Origin: Candidatus Omnitrophota bacterium
GTDB taxonomy: Bacteria; Omnitrophota; Gorgyraeia; Gygaellales; Profunditerraquicolaceae
DNA length: 11,153 nucleotides
Reading direction: 5' to 3'
NCBI GenBank assembly: GCA_028687525.1
Contig: JAQTZX010000027.1
Coordinates: forward strand, 1 to 11,153
Shown: in pieces, positions 6,870 through 11,153 of the stretch
How positions within the stretch are numbered: position 1 is the first letter of the stretch
Layout of the letters: the number at the start of each line of letters is the position of its first letter
The notes under the pieces: generated by a model
Databases searched by the model: none
The model's input: the letters and a program-made list of their open reading frames with translations, nothing else
Told to the model about the DNA's origin: nothing
Made by a program: the position numbers and the translations under genes

Positions 6870-7121
6870 ATGGCGGATAGAAATGTGGGGGTGGTGGCGA
6901 TAATCGTCAAGAACAGGGCTGACGCAGCTCCCCGGGTAAATGATATTCTGACGCAGTTCGGAGGCATCATTATCGGCCGCATGGGGATTCCTTATCGTGA
7001 GAGGGGATTGAGCATTATCACTCTTATTGTTGATGCGACTACCGATGAGATCGGCGCTCTTACAGGGAAGCTGGGGATGTTGAAGGAAGTTACGGTAAGA
7101 TCGACTTTAACGAAGGTGTAG
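6870..7121 (+). CDS. TM1266-family iron-only hydrogenase system putative regulator
   Basis: A small 83-aa protein of the ACT/NikR-C-like fold family found almost only beside [FeFe]-hydrogenase maturation genes; its mechanism is not established. The sequence MADRNVGVVAIIVKNRADAAPRVNDILTQFGGIIIGRMGIPYRERGLSIITLIVDATTDEIGALTGKLGMLKEVTVRSTLTKV carries the family's hallmark of alternating strands and helices, with IIIGRMGIPYRERGLSIITLIVD. ATG 6870 was chosen over an upstream in-frame ATG at 6816 because GGAGGGAG (6857-6864) sits 5 nt before it and 6816 lies in a hairpin. hydG follows after 18 nt, so they form one unit. Confidence 0.9.
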   Translation: MADRNVGVVAIIVKNRADAAPRVNDILTQFGGIIIGRMGIPYRERGLSIITLIVDATTDEIGALTGKLGMLKEVTVRSTLTKV

Positions 7122-7139
7122 CCGCTTAGAGGAGAAAAT

Positions 7140-8684
7140 ATGAAAATCGAAGGTGCTATAGAAAGAGAGTGGGCGGCAGAGGTTATTAAACCGGACGAGT
7201 TTGAAAAGTATCTCGACCGGGGCAGGGATTTTATTGATGACCGGATGATCGATTTTTATCTCTCCGCCCATAAAGATCCTGATCCGCAGAGAATAAGGGA
7301 TATCATATCCAAATCCCTGGGGATTAATACTCTTTTGCCGGAAGAAACGGCGTGTTTACTGAATGTGCGGGATGAAGGGGTCTGGGGCGAGATATTCGAG
7401 GCGGCCGTGAAAATAAAGACCAAGGTTTATGATAACCCGGTTGTTACTTTCGCTCCGCTTTACTGCAGCAATCTTTGTGTGAATAACTGTCTTTATTGCG
7501 GCTTTAGAGGGGAAAACAATATTATAAAACGCAGACAGTTGACTATGGAGGAGATAAAAAAAGAGGTTGAGGCGGTTGCGGGCAGGATCGGGCACAAACG
7601 GCTGATTGTGGTTTGCGGCGAACATCCTTTTTCGGGAGCGGATTATATCTGCCGGATTATGCGAGAGATTTACAGCGTGAAGGTCCATCCGGTCAATTGT
7701 TCTTTGCCGCATCGGAATATCCGGGGAACCGCCTGCCGGGGGGAGATCCGCCGGGTAAATGTCAATGCCGCTCCTATGAGCGTGGATGATTTGCGGAAGG
7801 TAAAAGAAGCAGGCATAGGCACCTATCAGGTTTTTCAGGAGACGTATCATCCGCAGACTTACACCCGGTTGCATCCGGTTAATACCATCAAAGGGAATTA
7901 TCACTGGCGTTTGTATGCTTTGCACCGCGCCATGGAAGCGGGGATCGATGATGTGGCGATCGGGGCGTTGTTTGGTCTGTATGATTGGCGGTTTGAGGTA
8001 ATGGGGATGCTTTGTCACGCGCGGGACCTGGAGGAGAAGTTCGGGGTCGGCCCGCATACGGTGTCCTTCCCGCGTATAGAACCGGCGGCAAATACCCCGT
8101 TTGTCCGGCAGACCGGTTATGGGGTATCCGACCGGGATTTTAAAAGACTGGTCGCGGTTCTGCGGCTTTCTATTCCCTACGCCGGGATGATTATTACCTG
8201 TCGGGAACGTCCCGAGATGATTCGCGACCTCATTCCTTTGTGTACTCAGCGTGATGCTTCCTCCAGGATCGGTATCGGGGCGTATAGCGATATTTATGAT
8301 GAGCAGGAGGAAGAACGCCAGCAGTTCATTCTCGGGGATACGCGCAGCCTGGATGAGGTGATCCGTGAGCTGGCCTCATTGGGGTATATTACTTCTTTTT
8401 GTACCGCCGGTTACCGCTGCGGCCGGACCGGAGGCAATATTATGACTATGTTGAAAAGCGGCAAGGAAGGTTGTTTATGTAAATTGAATGCCGTATTGAC
8501 CTTTCAGGAATGGCTTGAGGATTTTGCTTCTTTAGAGACAAAGGTTATAGGAGAGGCTATGATTGCCGGAGAGTCCGCGGAGATCGAAAAAAGGGTCCCC
8601 GGTGATTTTTCGCCGGAATTATACCGTACGTTCAGGGAATTCCATGAACGCATAAAAAATGGCGAGCGGGATTTGTGTTTTTGA
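7140..8684 (+). CDS. hydG: [FeFe]-hydrogenase H-cluster radical SAM maturase HydG
   Basis: HydG splits tyrosine to deliver CO and CN- with iron for the H-cluster. 514 aa; AGAGGAG lies 5 nt before ATG 7140. The radical SAM motif CVNNCLYC gives C113, C117 and C120 for the SAM-binding [4Fe-4S] cluster. Family landmarks include IFEAAVKIKTKVY, GEIRRVNVNAAP, EAGIGTYQVFQETYH, AMEAGIDDVAIGALFGLYDWRFEV, FGVGPHTVSFPR and LGDTRSLDEVIRELASLGY. Two regions differ from well-studied HydG: the strand usually reading SAGSRTNPGGY is TQRDASSRIGIGAYSD, and the C-terminal CX2CX22C ligand set for the auxiliary cluster is C421, C427, C447 (with C445), with Gly at the expected second position (424). There is also an ~15-residue cysteine-containing insert after EIYSV (VHPVNCSLPHRNIRGTAC). 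It may be a distinct HydG subfamily rather than an orthologue of the model enzymes. Confidence 0.88.
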   Translation: MKIEGAIEREWAAEVIKPDEFEKYLDRGRDFIDDRMIDFYLSAHKDPDPQRIRDIISKSLGINTLLPEETACLLNVRDEGVWGEIFEAAVKIKTKVYDNPVVTFAPLYCSNLCVNNCLYCGFRGENNIIKRRQLTMEEIKKEVEAVAGRIGHKRLIVVCGEHPFSGADYICRIMREIYSVKVHPVNCSLPHRNIRGTACRGEIRRVNVNAAPMSVDDLRKVKEAGIGTYQVFQETYHPQTYTRLHPVNTIKGNYHWRLYALHRAMEAGIDDVAIGALFGLYDWRFEVMGMLCHARDLEEKFGVGPHTVSFPRIEPAANTPFVRQTGYGVSDRDFKRLVAVLRLSIPYAGMIITCRERPEMIRDLIPLCTQRDASSRIGIGAYSDIYDEQEEERQQFILGDTRSLDEVIRELASLGYITSFCTAGYRCGRTGGNIMTMLKSGKEGCLCKLNAVLTFQEWLEDFASLETKVIGEAMIAGESAEIEKRVPGDFSPELYRTFREFHERIKNGERDLCF

Positions 8685-8699
8685 TGATGACCGGACGCG

Positions 8700-8740
8700 G
8701 GGGACAGGTTTCGCTCTATATCTGTGCCCGGTACCGGGGC
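8700..8740 (+). repeat. GGGGACAGG-core repeat, copy 2
   Basis: GGGGACAGGTTTCGCT at 8700-8715 followed by GTGCCCGGTACCGGG at 8724-8738, which contains the perfect 12-bp palindrome CCCGGTACCGGG (8727-8738). Both parts match the reverse complement of 5664-5698. It lies just after the hydG stop and upstream of the hydC promoter. Confidence 0.65.
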
Positions 8741-8768
8741 CGCTTTCGCTTCGCTTTTAAAAAAATAC

Positions 8769-8796
8769 TTGATTTTTTTGGGAAAGATGATATATT
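8769..8796 (+). promoter_or_regulatory. Sigma-70-like promoter for the hydC-hndB-hydB operon
   Basis: -35 TTGATT at 8769-8774, 16-nt spacer and -10 TATATT at 8791-8796 (4/6 and 5/6 matches), in an AT-rich stretch within the 207-nt gap after hydG. Transcription would start near 8803, giving a leader of about 85-90 nt. The leader holds an early GGAGG (8845-8849) too far from the start to serve it, and AAGGAA at 8867-8872. Confidence 0.6.
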
Positions 8797-8891
8797 AAAG
8801 ACTTTCAAACTCCAGAATTTCCCCCCGAAATCTTTACGGACTCCGGAGGCAAACCCAGGTTTCAAAAAGGAATTTCTAACCGGTATTGATT

Positions 8892-9365
8892 ATGGAGAAA
8901 GAATCTATTCGTTACGAGATCAAAGGTCTGGTGGACAAGTGGAAGGATAAAGAGGGCAACCTCATTATGATCCTGCATGAGATACAGAACCATCATGGGT
9001 ATGTCCCCCGTGAGCTTGCCCTGGAATTGTCGGCAATGCTCGATGTCCCGCTTGCCCGGATCTATGAGGTGATTACCTTTTATAACTTTTTTAAACTGCA
9101 TCCGCCCGGTAAGCACAAGATCGCGGTGTGCCTGGGGACCGCCTGTTATTTGAAAGGCTCTTCCGAAATCCTTAAGGAGATCAAGAATATCCTGCATGTG
9201 GAAGAGGGGCAGACTACCAAAGACGGTCTATTTCACCTGGAGATGGTAAGGTGTCTGGGTTGCTGCGGCCTTGCCCCGGTCATGCAGATAGACGGCAAGA
9301 TTTACGGGAAGGTCAAGAAGAGCGAGATCATGGAGATATTATCCGCTTATGTGAAAGAGGAATAA
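8892..9365 (+). CDS. hydC: NuoE-like [2Fe-2S] subunit of NAD(P)-linked hydrogenase
   Basis: Thioredoxin-like ferredoxin of the NuoE/HydC/HndA family, which passes electrons between the flavin subunit and the hydrogenase. 157 aa from ATG 8892. N-terminal helical bundle (ILHEIQNHHGYVPRELALELSAMLDVPLARIYEVITFYNFF) followed by the ferredoxin fold. Ligands are C80 and C85 (CLGTAC) and C121 and C125 (CLGCC), the normal C-x4-C and C-x3-C set; C124 is extra. The start is uncertain: a TTG at 8886 is 13 nt from AAGGAA whereas the ATG is 19 nt away, so neither has ideal spacing. First gene of an operon with the next two; 4 nt separate it from the following start. Confidence 0.92.
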   Translation: MEKESIRYEIKGLVDKWKDKEGNLIMILHEIQNHHGYVPRELALELSAMLDVPLARIYEVITFYNFFKLHPPGKHKIAVCLGTACYLKGSSEILKEIKNILHVEEGQTTKDGLFHLEMVRCLGCCGLAPVMQIDGKIYGKVKKSEIMEILSAYVKEE

Positions 9366-9369
9366 GCAT

Positions 9370-9726
9370 ATGAAAAAGCTGTCCAGGGAAGATTTAGACA
9401 AACGGGCGCAGGCACGGAAGGAAAAAACAAAAGACTGGATAAAGGTGGGTATGAGCACGTGCGGGATTGCGGCCGGGGCGCAGGAGGTTTTTGCGGTGCT
9501 TGCGGAAGAAGTTAAGAAACGGAATATCCCGGTTGAGGTGAAAAAGTGCGGTTGCGTGGGCATGTGTTATGCCGAACCTCTGGTCGAGGTTAATGTCGAG
9601 GGATTGCCCGCGGTTATTTACGGTAAGGTGAACAAGGATGCGGCCATCAAGATTCTTGAAAAGCACGTATGCGGAAAAATGCTGGTTAATGATTATATTT
9701 TCGACATGGAAGAAATGATAAAATAG
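9370..9726 (+). CDS. HndB-like [2Fe-2S] ferredoxin
   Basis: 118-aa soluble thioredoxin-like ferredoxin, the small extra subunit between NuoE-like and NuoF-like proteins in NADP- or NAD-linked hydrogenases. GAGGAA (9357-9362), overlapping the hydC stop, serves as ribosome binding site. The N-terminal helix MKKLSREDLDKRAQARKEK is followed by KVGMSTCGIAAGAQEVFAVLAEEV, then KKCGCVGMCYAEPLVEVNVEGLPAVIYGKV. Cysteines C31, C60, C62 and C66 can hold a cluster; family members usually read TGCIGLC in the second part, so C60 is additional. The end (EKHVCGKMLVNDYIF) also fits. Separated from hydB by 22 nt. Confidence 0.88.
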   Translation: MKKLSREDLDKRAQARKEKTKDWIKVGMSTCGIAAGAQEVFAVLAEEVKKRNIPVEVKKCGCVGMCYAEPLVEVNVEGLPAVIYGKVNKDAAIKILEKHVCGKMLVNDYIFDMEEMIK

Positions 9727-9748
9727 GCGCGGGTTAACAGCGGATATC

Positions 9749-11153
9749 ATGTATAAAAAAACGATTTTACTCAAAGATACCAACTACGGAACGGAAGATA
9801 AGACAAAAGAGTTCTATACGCTTCTTTTGAATACCCTGCGGGAAAATAATCTCCATGAAGAAGTGCAGGTAGTCAGGGTTGCCGACGTGGGTGTATATAA
9901 TCAGGGATTTGTGGTCAAGATCCTTCCGGATAATATACTTTATGCCGATCTAAAGGATGAAGACGTCAAGCGCATCGTTGATGAGACCGTTAAGAAAGGC
10001 GGGGTTGTTGACGCGCTGGTATTGAAAAAAGACGCCAAACAGATGCGTGTTGTCTTGCGTAACTGCGGCGCGCTGGATCCGGAGAGCATAGAAGAATACA
10101 TGGACACGGGCGGTTATCAGGCTCTAAAGAAGGCCCTTTTTGAACTCGGCCCGGAAAAAGTGATAGAGGAGATGAAAAAAAGCGGTTTGCGCGGCAGAGG
10201 GGGGGCCGGGTATCCGACCTGGATGAAATGGAATTTTGCCCGCGGCGTCAAATCCAAGGAAAAATTCGTCATCTGCAATGCCGATGAAGGTGATCCGGGC
10301 GCGTATATGGACCGGAGTATACTGGAAGGCGATCCGCATTCGGTTATCGAAGGGTTGGCCATTGCCGCTTTTTCAGTGGGAGCTTCCAAGGGGTATTTTT
10401 ACATCAGGGCGGAGTATCCGCTGGCGGTGGAGAGGATTCAGAGAGCAATGGCACAGGCTTATGAATACGGGTTGTTGGGGAAAGATATTCTGGGGAGTCA
10501 GTTTAGTTTAGACTTGGATATCCGGCTGGGCGCGGGGGCGTTTGTCTGTGGAGAAGAAACAGCGCTTATCGCATCTATTGAAGGAAAACGCGGCACGCCG
10601 CGTCCTCGTCCTCCATATCCGTCGGTGCGTGGTCTATGGGACAAGCCCACGGTCATCAATAATGTGGAAACGTTGGCCAATGTTCCGTATGTGATCGCCA
10701 AGGGGGGAGATTCTTTCTCCCGCGTCGGGACGCAGACTTCCAAAGGTACCAAGGTTTTCGCGATTACCGGGAAAGTAAAAAATTCCGGATTGGTGGAAGT
10801 CCCCATGGGAATCACCCTGCGTGAGATCGTTTATGATATCGGTGGAGGGACATTTTCCGGTAAAGAGATCAAGGCGGTGCAGACAGGAGGCCCTTCGGGA
10901 GGCGTCATCCCGGAGCAATTTCTGGATACGCCTGTTGATTACGAGAATCTGCAGAAATTAGGATCGATCATGGGCTCCGGCGGCATGATCGTCATGGATA
11001 AGGACGACTGTATGGTGGATATCGCGAAATTCTACCTGAAATTCTGCGTGGATGAATCCTGCGGGAAATGTTCGCCCTGCCGTATCGGCGGCTACCAGAT
11101 GCTCGGGATACTGAATAAGATATCCGAGGGCAGGGGCACGCTTGAAGATCTGG
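9749..11153 (+). CDS. hydB: NuoF-like NADH-binding flavoprotein subunit of hydrogenase (3' end outside window)
   Basis: Oxidises or reduces NAD(P)H through FMN and links to the FeS chain. Translation from ATG 9749 is open for 468 residues to the window end. The N-terminal ~95 residues have the thioredoxin-like ferredoxin shape (ILLKDTNYGTEDKTKEF...VVKILPDNILYADLKDEDVKRIV) but contain no cysteine. The NuoF core follows: RNCGALDPESIEEY, GRGGAGYPTWMKW (149-161), NADEGDPGAYMDRSILEGDPH (FMN site), GAGAFVCGEETALIASIEG, PTVINNVETLANVP, QTGGPSGG, and the [4Fe-4S] motif ESCGKCSPC (C438, C441, C444). The fourth ligand and any C-terminal ferredoxin domains lie beyond the edge. The ribosome binding site is weak. 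Confidence 0.93.
   Translation, partial: MYKKTILLKDTNYGTEDKTKEFYTLLLNTLRENNLHEEVQVVRVADVGVYNQGFVVKILPDNILYADLKDEDVKRIVDETVKKGGVVDALVLKKDAKQMRVVLRNCGALDPESIEEYMDTGGYQALKKALFELGPEKVIEEMKKSGLRGRGGAGYPTWMKWNFARGVKSKEKFVICNADEGDPGAYMDRSILEGDPHSVIEGLAIAAFSVGASKGYFYIRAEYPLAVERIQRAMAQAYEYGLLGKDILGSQFSLDLDIRLGAGAFVCGEETALIASIEGKRGTPRPRPPYPSVRGLWDKPTVINNVETLANVPYVIAKGGDSFSRVGTQTSKGTKVFAITGKVKNSGLVEVPMGITLREIVYDIGGGTFSGKEIKAVQTGGPSGGVIPEQFLDTPVDYENLQKLGSIMGSGGMIVMDKDDCMVDIAKFYLKFCVDESCGKCSPCRIGGYQMLGILNKISEGRGTLEDL

Noticed and set aside
6725..6982. 85-aa minus-strand open frame in the hairpin-rich gap
   Set aside because: Half is a shadow of the TM1266 gene and the rest is translated palindromic repeat sequence.
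8675..8950. 91-aa plus-strand open frame after hydG
   Set aside because: Covers the hydG end, the repeat, the promoter and the hydC start; no ribosome binding site and low-complexity composition.
1..11153. CRISPR array, phage or insertion sequence with transposase
   Set aside because: No regularly spaced direct repeats, no cas, integrase or transposase reading frame; the repeats seen are short palindromes only.

Overview
The window reads as a stretch of an anaerobe's chromosome built around [FeFe]-hydrogenase. No taxonomic marker is present. Mid-range GC, clear Shine-Dalgarno sites before several genes, NAD(H)-linked hydrogenase genes, a MEDS/PAS sensor with an HD-GYP protein, and GGGGAC-core palindromic repeats are what I would expect of an uncultured Omnitrophota-like or deltaproteobacterial-like fermenter, but that placement is inference.

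Left part (1-1933): the last 40 codons of what looks like a GltD-type FAD/NAD(P)H oxidoreductase, followed at once by a full-length modular [FeFe]-hydrogenase catalytic subunit (HydA/HndD type). A perfect 27-bp inverted repeat (1957-2027) closes this unit.

Middle part (2041-6431): a PAS + HD-GYP cyclic-di-GMP phosphodiesterase and, overlapping it by 4 nt, a MEDS-PAS-GAF-PAS-PAS sensor with no output domain; then a TlyA-type S4/FtsJ rRNA methyltransferase.

Gap 6432-6869: it has no gene but is not empty. A promoter at the tlyA stop leads into a ~75-nt structured RNA ending in a canonical intrinsic terminator. A second -10 box follows, then a leader of about 300 nt full of hairpins before the next gene.

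Right part (6870-11153): a TM1266-family hydrogenase-system regulator and a HydG radical SAM maturase with an altered C-terminal cysteine motif; then, behind a good promoter, the electron-input genes hydC (NuoE-like), hndB-like ferredoxin and hydB (NuoF-like, cut by the window end). The NuoF-like protein lacks cysteines in its N-terminal thioredoxin-like domain.

Together the genes suggest NAD(P)H-dependent, possibly electron-bifurcating, hydrogen metabolism with its maturation and regulation, and a c-di-GMP/redox sensing pair placed between two hydrogenase gene blocks. HydE and HydF, also needed for H-cluster assembly, are not in the window.
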